Shown piece by piece: positions 1 to 14,300 of a stretch of DNA of 64,000 bases (the first letter of the stretch is position 1; the number at the start of each line of letters is the position of its first letter). A program made the translations under genes and the position numbers. The stretch is from Diogma glabrata. Its lineage: Eukaryota > Arthropoda > Insecta > Diptera > Cylindrotomidae. The DNA is taken from positions 79,117,040 through 79,181,039 of the forward strand of contig OY856186.1 in NCBI GenBank assembly GCA_963693315.1, in the 5' to 3' direction. Under the pieces are notes generated by a model. It was not told where the DNA came from, made no database searches, and saw only the letters and a list, made by a program, of their open reading frames with translations.

Positions 1-330
1 CGAAAAGTTTTTTTGGTGTATCAATAATATTATCTTCGCTCGCCATACTATAACGGTGTGCAGCACGTTTCAGTGTACCACCAATTCCATCACAAGGTCC
101 CTTTCTATGGCTGATAGCATGAAAATGCCATTCAGCGTCAACCTTAAAGTCTTCTTTATGGTGGCATAAGTTAATTAGTTAATTTAAGGTTGACGCTGAA
201 TGGCATTTTCATGCTACCAGCCATGGAAAGGGACCTTGTGATGGAATTGGTGGTACACTGAAGCGTGCTGCACACCGTTATAGTATGGCGAGCGAAGATA
301 ATATTATTGATACACCAAAAAAACTTTTCG
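1..330. repeat. Near-perfect inverted duplication (two 148-bp arms)
   Basis: Bases 1-148 are the reverse complement of 183-330, with about three mismatches and a 34-nt spacer (149-182). The right arm runs into an open frame on the plus strand; the left arm encodes the same peptide on the minus strand with two amino-acid changes (T to I, G to R). The left arm reaches the window edge, so the duplication may extend further. If transcribed it would form a long hairpin RNA. It could also be an assembly artefact. Confidence 0.9.
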
Positions 331-548
331 AATGGGCTTTAAAATGGGAATCTACCATGAACTTTGGATACGCCGATAAAAATGAATATCAATTAACAAA
401 AGAAAAATTACAAAATCGATATAAAAATGCGATTACTATAAGTGGAACTCAAAAATTTCATTCTTTTGTACCAGTAGATACTAAGACAATAAATGCAAAA
501 ATGTTTTCCAACTCAAAAGAAACTTTTGAATGTAAAATAAGTAAATAA
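183..548 (+). pseudogene. Fragment of insect repeat protein with ATSHGKG / DGIGG motif
   Basis: The frame is open from just after a stop at 180-182 to the stop at 546-548. The first methionine (285) lies inside the conserved stretch, so it is not the true start. The N-terminal part carries W-H-F-H-ATSHGKG-x-CDGIGGTLKR, a motif I associate with a widespread uncharacterised insect protein family often found in repetitive DNA; that assignment is from memory. The C-terminal part is lysine- and serine-rich and unremarkable. The 5' half is also the right arm of the inverted duplication. No upstream exon or promoter is visible, so this is most likely a 5'-truncated, repeat-borne fragment. The biochemical role is unknown. 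Confidence 0.5.
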
Positions 549-837
549 TTTTTAATAACTATATTTATTTTCACATATATAATTTGTATGATATTTTAAA
601 AAGTTTATTCAATAATAAAATATTTGTAATTTAATGTTGAAAAACAATCTTTTACTTTATGATTCCATAATAACATAATACGAACATAATACTTCTCCAG
701 TCAAAAGTTCCTAAATAGATTTAGTTGTTTATACGGCTTTTTTGTTTGCAGTCAAGACTGTCAAATTATTTTTTATAAGAGTGACAAGTGATTACTAAAA
801 GTGATAAATAAACATTTCATTTTCTATGCCATCTAAT

Positions 838-1010
838 ACAAAGAAAATAATTGCAGAAGTGCTTTCCTATTCAAAAGAAACTTCTGTTTGTAAAATAAGT
901 AAATCATTTTTAACAATTGTATTTATTTTATTTATTGTACTACATATATAATTTTTATAATATTTTAAAAAGTTCATCTAATAATAAAATATTTGATATT
1001 TAACATAAAA
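838..1010 (+). repeat. Diverged direct copy of 478-645
   Basis: This stretch matches 478-645, the end of the preceding frame and its downstream AT-rich sequence. Shared words include TCAAAAGAAACTTCTG versus TCAAAAGAAACTTTTG and then TGTAAAATAAGTAAAT. It can be read as the same C-terminal peptide (..SKET..CKISK). It looks like an old duplication of the last coding segment and its 3' flank. Confidence 0.7.
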
Positions 1011-1549
1011 AAAATATCTCTTAGTTTATAACGCCATTTTTATAATTTTCCTTCAGAACAAAAAAAACTGATTCCCGACAGTCATATGCACAACGAATTT
1101 TATCTTTAAAACAAAAAATAACGCGTGTCCTCAACTTTCACAAGTGGTTTGATATAAAATAAGCTTCAATTTAGTTTAAAAAAAAAAAAAAAAAAAAAGG
1201 CTATGCCATCTTTTTTTCAATTACACCGTTTTTTTCTTATGTTACACCGTTAAAAATTATTTCAAAAAATTAACAGTGTACATTTTTAAAAACTTTGTTC
1301 TAATACCTATTCAACGACATATCATTTATGAAAATCGACTCAGTAGTTTTTCTACAATCGCTCGTCAAAATGCAGTCACATCACAAAATAACAAAAAATT
1401 GAGGGGCACCCTGTGAAGACCCCTGGTCGAAAAAAAAAATTCTAAGAGAACTTGTATTTTTTATTTATCAAAGACTATCTATAAACAAAAAATAATCAAA
1501 ATTAAAAGGGGTCAACTGAAAACGTTGTTGAATCTTCGTGAAATTGCTC
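1011..1549. other. AT-rich spacer with poly(A) tract
   Basis: No coding similarity was recognised. A run of 21 A residues lies at 1178-1198 and could be an old retroposed tail, but no matching element or target duplication was found. Confidence 0.5.
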
Positions 1550-3006
<1,457 letters not shown>

Positions 3007-3036
3007 TAAATGGCTGGTGAATAAACAAATTTTAGC

Positions 3037-3282
3037 TTAAAATAAGTGCTCAAAATGATGGCCTTCGACTTCAATGCACTTATTAATCCGCTCTTCAAAT
3101 GACTGTACACAACTGAGAAGTGTGTCTGTTTGAATTTCGGCACAAGCATTTTTGATTCGCCCAATCATCTTCTCACGTGTTGTTGGTTCTTGTTTGTAAA
3201 CTGTCTCTTTAAGATAGCCCCACAAAAATAAATCTGACAAAGTAAGATCTGGTGATATGGCAGGCCAATTTACATCTATCAT
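3037..3282 (-). pseudogene. C-terminal remnant of a second Tc1/mariner-type transposase
   Basis: The 81-residue minus-strand peptide carries ISPDLTLSDLFLWGYLKE, the last catalytic segment of a Tc1/mariner-superfamily transposase, followed by a typical C-terminal tail ending HHFEHLF and a natural stop. In intact relatives the motif is normally SPDLTP-x-D-FFLWGYLK, so several residues have drifted. Upstream coding sequence is lost beyond 3282. This is a different lineage from the neighbouring mariner, whose right end lies only about 30 bp away. Not functional. Confidence 0.8.
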
Positions 3283-3401
3283 GAATCGAACAAAATTTTT
3301 TAGTCAAATCGTACGTACTTTTAGCCGTAGAATCCGTATCTGCTATAAAAAATTTGGGTTCCTATTTTAGATTCAAAGTTACCCCCGCCCACCTACAAAG
3401 A

Positions 3402-3428
3402 GGGGGGGGGGGGGGGGGGGGTGGGGGG
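3402..3428. repeat. Poly(G) tract
   Basis: A run of about 20 G, one T and six more G in otherwise AT-rich DNA, preceded by a C-rich patch. It is G-quadruplex-prone and a likely site of length error. Confidence 0.9.
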
Positions 3429-3711
3429 CTATTTTTTGGCACTAATGTGTTTCCCCGCGGAATGATTAAATTTTGAATGTGGACATTTTTTCCGTAGAGT
3501 GCTTATTTTTCGAGATATTTGAAAGTTTCAGGTTAAAAAAATCACCCGATATATATATATATTTCCATTGGCACGCTGTATATAAATTTGTTATGTTACG
3601 TTTTCTTTTTAGCGTTCAATTCTTATTAATAAATAAATAGTTATTTTAATTTAAACGTGAAACTGTGATCTTTGTTGTAAGATTATCTTATTCTATTATT
3701 CAGACATTTAG

Positions 3712-4085
3712 GCTTATATGGGGCTTTAATCATCGAGAAAGACAGTGCGTAATATTATCAAATAATGTGCTATTGACTAAATTACTGGCAGCCTAATATT
3801 AGTTTTGTTTGTGCAAATTTTTCTAAAAAATTTACGTTTTACCTATTTATTTTTTAGGCTTCTTTACCATGTCATGAAGGCATTTATTTTACTTTATATG
3901 TGATGGACTTTTTTGTTTAGTTTTTTAATTTTTAAATTTTTAAATAAAAACTTTATAAAAACAAAATTGCATCCACGAAAACCTTAGAACGCATGTTGTT
4001 TTGAGACCTTGATCTTTAAGGGCTTGTATGCGTTGTTCTGACACATATTTTAATTCCTACTACAACACACAAATTATTATTAAAA
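3712..4085 (+). repeat. Dispersed repeat family 1, copy a
   Basis: Matches 58320-58775 (+) and the reverse complement of 56035-56480. Shared blocks include GGGCTTTAATC, AAGAAAGACAGTGCGT and a 3' block ACCTTG..CTT.AA followed by TTGTGACACATATTGTAATT in better copies. No coding capacity is visible. The 3' block alone also occurs at 26015-26135 and 26965-27085. The class is unknown; it may be a non-autonomous element or a LINE 3' end. Confidence 0.7.
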
Positions 4086-5924
4086 AATATTTACGACACT
4101 GATGCATAAGCTGACTTCACCAAAGCTTTGGAAACAAAATGTTCTGGATATATATACTGAGTTAACATTCATCAAATTTTCAATTTTCAATCTTTTGCGA
4201 AAGTTTTATCAAATTTAGTTTATTAGACTTCTTACTGTATTATCCCAACAGACCTAAATTCTGGGCTGCAGCTAGGCAGCAGAACTGTTGCAAATCATAC
4301 TTTAAGCATATTTACCACGTTTAGTCAAAATAATTTATCAGAAACTGATGTTATTGAAGTTTCAAATAAAAAGGTACTCAGAAGGTCCCGCACCACACTC
4401 AAAAAAAAACTAAGTAAATTTAACCAATTTTTTATATATATACACACACATTTTTTTATAAGTTTACCAAAAATATTGTAGATAACAAAAAAAAAATTAT
4501 TAGAAAAAACCAAAAATTTATATGATTTACAAATTATTTTTGGATTTGAAGGAAAAAATTGTAGTTTTATCAAAAAATTTTGTGTGTTGTATATTTATAA
4601 AAATTTTGTAAAAGTAACTTTTATTTTATTGAGTGCACTTGGGTGCACATTCCACTTTGAGTGCACATCCCAATATCGTCCAAAAACTAATCAGTTCTTT
4701 TTCATTAAAATCTTTATCTTTTTTAAGAAGTGTTATCGAAATAGATGATTGAACAAAGTCTGTACTGTATGGTGCCAACCCAACAAACTTTGAAAACAAC
4801 GTACTAATTGAAACCTTTTTCATAAGATTTTCGTAATCACTTCATTATTGTAGGCTTTAGTGAGGATAAAGAGAAAAAAGACACTGAAAAAAATGTCAAA
4901 AATTTTATCGGAAGTGAAATGCCGGAAGTAAGGATGAGAAACTATTGTGAACCGTCATCAAACCAATTCGACTGATGTTATTAAGCTTTCAGAAAAACAA
5001 CTGCTCCGGAGACCCTCCACCCTTTTGTTTAAGACTGTCCAAAAACTAATCAGCTCCTTGCCATACATATTTGCATCTTTTATCAAAGTGTCATCAAAAT
5101 TAATTAACAAACATGAAAAAATATTGAAAAAATCACCTGTTATATAGTTTGCCGTCACCCTTCTGTCCAATGAACCCTAAAATTTAATCAAATCTTTCTC
5201 ATAATAATTAAAATCGTTTACCAACGTTAATGCAAATCAATTCGTAACTGCAGGCTATACCAGGGATAAACGTTGTTCAATTTTGAAATCAATCAAGACC
5301 TTCCATTTTTAAGTAAACCCAAGTTTCATCAAGTTCTCATGCGTTTTTGTTAATCAGATCAGACTCACACACCTAAAAAATTATGCGAGTTGTAGGATAT
5401 GCAAATTTGACCTCAACTTTTGATTTGATTCAATTAACAGACGCGATATCTGATAATCACTTTGCAAAATAGGCATTAAAAAAAATTAGTCTAATCAAGA
5501 AAATATATCAGGCTGAGGAAAACAGAATTCAATACACAGGAGCAAGCAAATACTACAACCACCGAGGTGTGAGGTTAAACTGTGTATATACTTTAATCGC
5601 ATTGTTCCTCATAATACGAGGCAAGAGGAATTATCTGATATATCAGTAGTTAGTTGTTGCAGGTAATTTCACAAATATAACTCGTATCGTTTTTACATTA
5701 TAAAAATCACATATATTATACAAATAAATGTTTTCACACAATTTTAAATACGGTGTGTAATTATTATTATAAAACTAGAATTACTTGGTTTTGAACAAAA
5801 TGCTTCGGTTTTGAAAAAACCTAAGTGTTAGATTTATGAGCCAAAAGTGAAATTCTTGCCCCCACTTTTATAGCATTTCTCGACGTTTTAGGACCTCCTG
5901 ATTCTAAAAAAGCAAGCCTTTGCA
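4086..5924. other. Non-coding AT-rich region with internal diverged duplications
   Basis: Two segments, about 4570-4880 and 4940-5270, share blocks such as TCCAAAAACTAATCAG (4679 and 5039) and a GCAGGCTATACCAGGGATAAA-like block. The block ATCGGAAGTGAAA..CCGGAAGT at 4905-4930 recurs at 50175-50200. Short open frames here are not conserved coding sequence. The rest shows nothing I can name. Confidence 0.5.
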
Positions 5925-7050
5925 AAAAGCAAAAAGCAGAAAAATGTATGTCTGTCTGCCGGCCGCCAGCCGGCCGTCACAACCGACGAAATCTAGAAAA
6001 CGATTTCAAAATACTTTGATTCTAAAAATAGGTATACTCAATGGAAAGAGCTGAAAGGACGATGTGTTCGTGGGTTCGAGAGCCATCTATGAAGTGTGTC
6101 AAAAATCGTCAAGTGTGTCAAAACATGGAAATTTGCATATTTTTAGCTTAAAAAACGTTCATTTTAAGTGATTACGAGTAGGAACATTAAATTTGGAGAA
6201 ATCTGATAGTCGGGATTGGTATGCGAGAAATAAATTTAATTATTTGTATGGCATGAAATTTTATTATTAATATACAGAATTATGGCATAATAAGTTCAAA
6301 AGGCATAATAAGTTCAAAGGTCAAAAGAATAATTTCCATTTATTTTTTTAGAAAATAATAAAATTAGTTATTTGTATGAAATGAAAATGATATTATTGAA
6401 ATTTTGTTATTAAATATACAGAATTATGGCATAATAAGTTCAAAAGGCATAATAAGTTCAAAGGTCAAAAGAATAATTTCCATTTATTTTTTTAGAAAAT
6501 AATAAAATTAGTTATTTGTATGAAATGCAAATGATATTATTATTATTGAGAAGCTTATTGCATTATAAGTTTGTCAAAAAAAATATGTCAAGTACGTCAA
6601 AAAATGATTTAATTTATTTTTTTAGCCAATTTTTTGGAAAAAAAAATTTAGCTGTTGTATGACGTAAATGTGACATGGAAATTTTGGATTTTGCAATATT
6701 TGTAGAATTTTGGAAAAAGTTTTAATTTGATTTTGTTATAATTTTTGCAATATTTTTAGAATTTTGAAAAAAAAATGGAATTTTTGAATTTGTGAATTTT
6801 ATATATATATTTTAAAATTTTGAAAAAAATTTCAATTTTGATTTTATAAGAATTTTTGGAATATTTTAGAGTTTTGAAAAATTTTTAATATTTGATTTTA
6901 TTCTAATTTTTGGAATTTTGAAAAAAGTTTCAATTTCGATTTTGTTATAATTTTTGCAATATTCTTAGAATTTTGAAAAAAGTTTGATTTTATTTATGTT
7001 ACAATATTTTTGAATTTTGAAAGAAATATGAATTTGTGATTTTGGCTGTA
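5925..7050 (+). repeat. Minisatellite-bearing dispersed repeat, copy 1
   Basis: A unique head (5955-6240, with CAGCCGGCCGT.ACAACCGACGAAAT) is followed by a 144-bp duplication, then by a degenerate minisatellite of AATTTTGAAAAAAGTTT.AATTTTGATTTTGTTATAATTTTTGCAATATTTTTAG type (6600-7050). The same order occurs reversed at 18330-19985. No coding capacity is visible. Confidence 0.75.
6265..6545. repeat. 144-bp tandem duplication
   Basis: The block starting CAGAATTATGGCATAATAAG (6275) recurs at 6419 almost unchanged for over 100 bp. Each copy also holds two direct GGCATAATAAGTTCAAA words. The near identity suggests a recent duplication. Confidence 0.9.
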
Positions 7051-7721
7051 TTCTAAGACGACGTCTTATTTGAAACTTATTTATGTATTTATTTCAGCTG
7101 CTAATCAGTTTTAGTTGTATAATTCTCATTTCCCCTGAAGTTATTCAGATAAATTTTTATTGGTAGCGCCATCTTTAGAAAGTTTATTTCTTAATATTTT
7201 TCACAGTGTAAGCAAAACTTTTTGACAGGCTAATAAATATAGATAGAAAACGGTGATATCGGGTGAAGCATTCTCTTGCAATTTTGTTTCAAGTTAATCT
7301 ATAAGTTTGAATATGCAAATAACTTTTAGACACCCTGTTCATAAACTAACGCTTTAAATTTTTCCAAATACACTTTTAATTTTTTATTTCACCTATACTA
7401 CTTATATTCCAAATATGAAGTCGATCATAAATGATTGGGTTCAGCGTCGGTCGCATAGATCACGAATTTCTTCAATATTATATATGTATTATGGCATACA
7501 TATCGGGCATGTTTCTCATTTGAGTGATTTTTTTAGTAGTTTGCTGTCGTTATTTTAAACCATCTAGCCCAGGTTGTTGTGCGCATTCTGTATAAAAATC
7601 AGGACTTTTTAAATCGCTACGGGACGTTACACAAATTGTTAAAATCAGGGTCATCCCGCCAAAAGAACGTTGGATCTCCTTAAAATAGACAGACAACGTG
7701 TTTTCATTAGCTTATTTGGAT
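7051..7721. other. AT-rich sequence, nothing recognised
   Basis: No open frame of note, no repeat match found within the window and no RNA motif. Confidence 0.5.
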
Positions 7722-7921
7722 NNNNNNNNNNNNNNNNNNNNNNNNNNNNNNNNNNNNNNNNNNNNNNNNNNNNNNNNNNNNNNNNNNNNNNNNNNNNNNN
7801 NNNNNNNNNNNNNNNNNNNNNNNNNNNNNNNNNNNNNNNNNNNNNNNNNNNNNNNNNNNNNNNNNNNNNNNNNNNNNNNNNNNNNNNNNNNNNNNNNNNN
7901 NNNNNNNNNNNNNNNNNNNNN
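7722..7921. other. Assembly gap (200 N)
   Basis: Exactly 200 unknown bases, a size usually used as a scaffolding placeholder. Adjacent sequences should not be assumed contiguous. Confidence 0.99.
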
Positions 7922-8159
7922 TTTATTTTAAGAAAAACGAATAAGTTTTGGATTAAAATTATTACATTTTTATGATAAAAGAATTGAAATGGTCAAATTA
8001 TTGTTGGTCTCATAAGAAATGGTTTTAATTGGGGCAATAATTCTTTTTGTATTTTATATACGAGTGATATGGCTTAGATTTGGGTTGAAAATTATTATCA
8101 AGCTATTAAAACCAAAATATACGAACGACTACAGTTAAAAGTTCAATATAAGATTTTCG

Positions 8160-9240
8160 AAATCTTTAGCAGAATGTAGATTTTGTCTGAATTTTATTTG
8201 TGTGTAGTATTTTTTATTTATGTTGGGAATATTTTAGAGTCACCTTACCAGAATTATTATAAATAGAAGTGCACACGCAATAAAAGCACTACATTTTTTG
8301 GCACAGCCGGTAGTTCTTTCCGACAACAGGACACCAGCCAAAGATCGAATGCAGTCTGTTGGACATCAACTTACACAACACCAATTGGATCTTCAACAAT
8401 AACATTCACCACAACAATAAAACCAAACTATCAAACTTAAAAGGACTCCAACAACGAAGTTCAACGCCATTGTAACACTATGGTTAGATTTTTTAACCGT
8501 ACGATTAGTTAAAATAGTTGCATTGAATGAAAATTTTCTTTCCCCAAAATTCGATTTAATTTTAAACTTTTTTATTTATATCTATCATTTTATCTGTAAC
8601 TAAATTCTGTAACTCTAAACAAAAAACAGAAATGGCAAACCATCCCCCCATTTTAGAGTTATTAAGTCTAATCATAAAACTAGATGGTAACGCTGATAAT
8701 ATTGAGAAAAAAATAGACGATTTTGAAATATATTCCGAATAAATTCTGTTTTTATTGAACTACCTAGAACAGAAGATTTGTGTACAATTACTAGTTTCAT
8801 TTCTCAAAGGCAAACCCCTGCTGGTCGTTTGAAACCAGACATTTAACTCAATAAAAGACCTAATATTCATATTACGCGAGTATTTTTCGCCTTCCACAAG
8901 GCAAGTGAAGCGAGCCACAGACAATGCAATTACAACACAATGCAACAATATGCAATTGTTCAGATATTTATCATCGTACAGTACGCCTCTTCAACTAAAG
9001 CATATACTACTTTACAAAGTATAACCAATACTGCTATGCGTTCTCAACTAACATTACTAAATGACAATATAAAATCACCCAAACCGAAAATACGACAGTA
9101 AATACGAACAAACTAACGAAAATCAAGACAGCGATCTGTAAAATTTAAAAATCAGCGCATTCAAGTATAAAATATATTCCTTTTCCTCCTAAAATGACAA
9201 TCAGAAAATAAATACAAATTGCTCTAAAACTAATTTTATT
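8160..9240 (+). mobile_element. Decayed Gypsy-type LTR element, 5' end only
   Basis: A primer-binding-site-like TGGCACAGCCGGTAG lies at 8299-8313. It resembles the TGGCGCAGTCGGTAG site of the insect 17.6/297 group and follows a plausible LTR end. About 320 bp later a broken Gag-like frame begins at ATG 8632 (ILELLSLIIKLDGNADNIE, then ..YLEQKICVQLLVSFLKG and ..SIKDLIFILREYFSPS after stops and shifts). No pol follows. The left LTR boundary is unclear because no second copy is present. Confidence 0.55.
8632..9010 (+). pseudogene. Gag fragment of a Gypsy-type element
   Basis: Three short frames together resemble the N-terminal half of a Gypsy-group Gag: an ILELLSLIIKLDGNADNIE segment, then YLEQKICVQLLVSFLKG, then IKDLIFILREYFSPS. 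Stop codons and at least one frameshift separate them. No zinc knuckle is preserved. The protein cannot be made; assignment is by pattern only. Confidence 0.5.
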
Positions 9241-10744
9241 GTTACGATCTAAGCAAACGCAATGACAAAACCAAATTTAAGGTCACATTGTGTGTAAGTG
9301 TTTTTTTTTGTGAAGAATATACTTTCCTAGAATGTACGAGAATGCAGATTGTATATAAAGAGCTCCCCTTCAAAATTAAATTAGCGAAAATAAGCTATAG
9401 TTGTAGAATTTTTTACGGTTTTCGGTAAAGATTTCCAGAATGTGATGCCTCTCACAAAGATTTACACAAAGATTGTATAATATTACTCCAAGCTGATTTC
9501 AATCTTACCAGCCTCTAAAACAAATAAATAGTTTTTTAAAAATTCAAAAATTTTAAAAACGTTAAGGCAAACTCGAAACTTACATAAATCAAACAAGTTA
9601 CATCCTATTCACGTGATCAAATAAAAAACGCTCCTATTAAGAAAGCAGCCTCAGTTTTTCATTTGTTTACAATTCATCTCAAACAGAATAGTGTCGCAGT
9701 ATACGAAAAGTGTGGAAACAAATTGGGGAACAAGGGGCAAAACGGCGGATATTTAAGGTTCGATGCTCAATGAAATTAACCGTATTGTATTTTAAGAATT
9801 TGTTTTAGTTCAATAAACATTTTTGGTAATCAATCTTCATTATCAAGGTCTTTTTAAGAATCTAAGTAACATATTAAAATTTAAAAAAATCAAAAACTAG
9901 AAATATTTCTTTGTTCCAATCTTTCCTCACCTATGGGCCAAGATAAGGTACAACTAAGACAATATTCATAGGTGAAGGCTGCATATTGATCCTCTTCTTA
10001 TTTACCGGCACAGCTGTTGTGATTTTCCGCATGTCGAACAAGCCCATGTCTTTAATAGAGTCTAAATATAAGCCTATGCAGTACCAACTCACATATTGTA
10101 AACGAAGTTCACTGCACTTTATTCTTATTCAATTCGATAAAATAGGTTAGAACATTTGCTGTAGGCTATTATTAACTTTGTAAAAAAATAATTAGAGAGA
10201 TATTAACTTTGTTAAAAAATAATTTGGATTACTAATTACTATTTTATTGAATTTAACTCACCTATTTTAAGATACAAAATATTTTGAGATTGTATATTGA
10301 GACGATAATATTCACTAAAATGAAATTCTATATAAAAAACTTTCCCCTACCTACCTCGTCTTGCCTCTACCTATCGCACCCCATCATGTCCTTACAGGTT
10401 ATTCTGAATTAAAAAAAATACTGGTTAAAAGCATTGAGCAACTCACAGAAAAACAATTTCTTACCTTTTAGCGAAGATATTGTCACATGTGAATAAATCT
10501 AAATCTTGTCTGAGATGTTATTACTCCAGTACACTTACAAAAAACAAATTACCACGTGGTATTATTGTTAATACACTTTACCGAGTAATGACCATTATGG
10601 CGGTGCGACGTCAGGTTGTAACACGTATCTGATTAGTTAATTCTTTCGTAGTTTAAGCCGAGAACTCTGTCTTGCCCACCACCTCGTCTTTCCCTCCTGC
10701 CCTATGCATGAAATATTTTCTTTCGAGATTCCGTGTTTTATAAT
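9241..10744. other. AT-rich spacer, nothing recognised
   Basis: No coding or RNA feature could be supported. It contains the palindrome TACCACGTGGTA near 10551, which includes a CACGTG core but has no clear context. Confidence 0.4.
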
Positions 10745-11091
10745 TGGCTGCGACGATGAGCGGACTGTAACCCCTTTTTTTTTGTTTTTTATTAATTAAA
10801 ACACAACTCCTTTGAATTTCATTTTATTATTATTTTTTCTTTTAAAACATATACACTTAAACTATATACACGTTTTTGAACATTTTTATTAGATATATCT
10901 AAGTAAATTGTAATTTAAGTGATTTAAGAAGAAGTGCCTTCTTCTAGTTTAACTTGGCAACTAGCTTTTTTTTTCGTTGTTTTTTCATACATAAACACAA
11001 AAAGTAATAGACATGTTAAAGTACTAGAGTATGAAATATGAATGTAGTTAAATTCAAACAAATTATTAATTTTCAAAGTAGATTCTAAACA
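10745..11091 (-). repeat. BEL 3' LTR
   Basis: 347 bp, matching 17728-18074. The adjacent internal purine-rich stretch AAGGAGG on the minus strand (near 11100) is a plausible polypurine tract. Confidence 0.95.
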
Positions 11092-11382
11092 TAGCCGGCC
11101 TCCTTGAAAGACTGGACTTTCAAAAAAATTAACTCATTAAAATAAATAGTGATTCAATTCATTTTACAGAATATGATTTATTTTTTTTGCTACACAGTTC
11201 ATCATGGTTGATAAAGTAAATATGTAATGTAAATTTCACACAGAAAATTATTATGCACTTGCGCAATATGACATTTAAAATTAGATACAACATTAAAAAA
11301 AAAAAATTAATTATCCAAACGAAGATACGATGAAATAAATTAAGCACAACCAAGCTATTCAAATCGAAAAATTTCTTTTTTA

Positions 11383-14300
11383 TTAAACTTCGGAAAACGT
11401 TAATTTACATAACTTAGAAATGGCCCTTTTGAAAACACCATTTTTTGTTTTAACCTCCGCAACTCTCACTTTACCATCAGATCCTGGTATCACATTAATT
11501 ACCAAACCAAGAATCCATTGTGTTGATGGTATATTTTCATCAATAAGAAAAACAACATCATTTATTTTAAGATTTACTTCGTTGATTTTCCACTTTGAGC
11601 GTTGCTGCAGTGAATGCAAATATTCAATGGAAAATCTTTTCCAAAATGATTGAACTATTTTTGTTAATTTCTGCCAATTTGACAGATGATTATTGGTAAT
11701 ATTCAGCAGTGACGGTTCACATATAGCTATAATAGGTCCGCCTGTTAAGAAATGTCCGGGCGTAAGTGGTTCCGGATCATTTGGATCGCTTGACATAGGG
11801 GATAAGGGGCGGGAGTTCATGATCCCTTCTATTTGTATGAGTATTGTGTTCAATTCTTCATACGTCATAACTATTCCCATAGTTACGCGCTTCAAATGTG
11901 ACTTCAGTGTTTTTATTGCCGACTCCCAGAGACCACCAAAATTTGGTGCTCTTGGGGGAATAAATTTCCAGGCTATTTGCTCAGCAGAACAATAATTAAT
12001 AATTTTCTCTAAACTGGTTTGATTTTGAAATAAATCGAAAAGGTGTTTGAGCTCGTTGTTAGACCCTACAAAATTTTCACCATTGTCAGACCATATAGTA
12101 ACGCATTTACCGCGGCGACTTATAAATCGTTTTAAACTAGCGATGAATGCCTCAGCAGTCAAATCGGTTACTAGTTCGATATGAACCGCTTTAGTAACAA
12201 AACAGACAAAGAGTGAAACATATACTTTACGATTTGCCGCATTGCGTTGATAACTATTTTTGATAAAGAACGGACCACAGAAATCAATCCCTGTGGTTGA
12301 GAATGGTCTGTTCGGAGTGATTCTTTCTATTGGCAAATCACCCATGATTTGCTGTAATGAATTTGGCTTATTTCTCGTACATCGTAGACATGTTCGAATT
12401 ATTTGTTTCGCTATGTTTTTTGCGTTTATAGGCCAGTAGGTCTGTCTAATAATTGAAATAAGTAGTTGTGAGCCAGGATGAAAATGTTTGTTATGAATAT
12501 ATCTGAATAATAATCGAGTGAAAAAATGATTCGATGGTAACAAATATTGATGCTTTGAATCGTAATGTAAATTTGATTTACTTAATCTACCACCAACTCT
12601 AACCATACCGTTATCATCAATGAATGGATTAAGGCATTTGATTTTGCTATTGTTGTTAATAGGTTGGTTTTTACTCAAATTTTGAATTTCAGAACCAAAT
12701 TCTGTACTTTGAACGATTTTGATTAATCTTTCAGTCGCAATTTTTAATTCTTCGACTGTTAGGCACCCTGTTATCCTTTCTTGTTTGTTACGGCAGTTAT
12801 TTGCAAAACGAAGACAATATGCAGTAACTGATTGTAATTTTTTAAAGGAACTAAATTTCTCTATTAAATTAAACTTGTTGTGAGAAATAGTAGTCAAAGC
12901 AACCTGTTCTTGTTTTAATTCTAATAGTTTTGGATCAAAAGTTGTCAATTCTGTTGTTGTTTGATTATCGAAATTTATGTGTGATTTTAAAAATTGTGGA
13001 CCATTCCACCAATCTTGAATAATGTCTAATTCCGAAGGCATTGTTCCGCGTGAAATTAGATCTGCAGCATTATTGGAACTGTTAACGTGATTCCAATTAT
13101 AATTTGATGTAAGCTCCTGTATTTCATTAACGCGGTTAGCGATAAATGTTTTTAATTTATGAGGAGCTGTATTGATCCAAGTTAAGGTAATTGTTGAGTC
13201 TGACCATAAGTTAATCTCATTAAATTTAATGTTAAGTGATTCCGTTGTTGTCGTTAAAAGTTTGGACAATAATAGCGCCGCACATAGCTCCAACCTAGGT
13301 AGAGATAAATCTTTTAGAGGAGCTACCCGTGACTTGCTGCAGAGCAATCTGATAGTGATCTTCTGGTTGCTATCTATAGAGCGTACAAAGATACACGCAC
13401 CGTACGCTTTTTCGCTGGCGTCGGCAAAACCATGTAATTCAATACGCTCATAGTCGAATGGTACAACACACCTATCGATTGTTAGATTGTTAATATTTGT
13501 TAAATTCGACCGAAAGTTTGTCCAGAGCAATTGATGTTCTAAAGAAATTGGTTCGTCCCAATTAGTTTGAGTTTTCCACAATTCCTGAATTAATAACTTT
13601 GATGTAATTGTTATTGGGGTAAGTAAACCTAACGGATCATATAATTTAGATATATCAGATAAAACTGATCTTTTTGTCATAATATTATTATCACTCATAG
13701 GTGACACATTAAATTTAAATTTGTCCTCCTTTGGTAGCCATATCAATCCTAGTGCTTTAATTGATTCACCAGAACTAAATTTATCGGCTTCCAATTTCTC
13801 ACGATTTTTAATTGGCATATGATCTAATAATGTATTTGAATTTGAGCACCATTTATGCAAAACAAATCCACCTTTTTGTAACATTTGAATTAATTGAGAT
13901 TGTATCTGTAGAGCTTCTTGAATTGTATTAGCTCCTGTTAATAAATCATCAATGTAAAAGTCTCTGTCAGTTACTATTGATGCGAGTGGAAATTCATGTT
14001 TTTCATCTTGTGATAATTGTTTTAGAACACGCGTCGCTAAGTACGGCGCTGATGCCGTTCCGTATGTGACTGTGGTTAGTTCATAAGTTTCAATTTTTTC
14101 ATCCGTGTTAGACTGCCATAGAATTCTCTGATAACAAGTTTGAGATTTGTTAACGTTAATCTGCCTATACATTTTGGATATATCTGTGGTGAAAACTATT
14201 TTATACATACGGAAACGAAGAACAATGGAAAATAACTCTTGCTGTACGTTGGGGCCTACCATTAGCACGTCGTTAAGCGATAAATCAGAACTTGTTTTAG

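Noticed and set aside
7670..7975. Open frames spanning the N gap
   Set aside because: They exist only because N is not a stop; no real sequence supports them.
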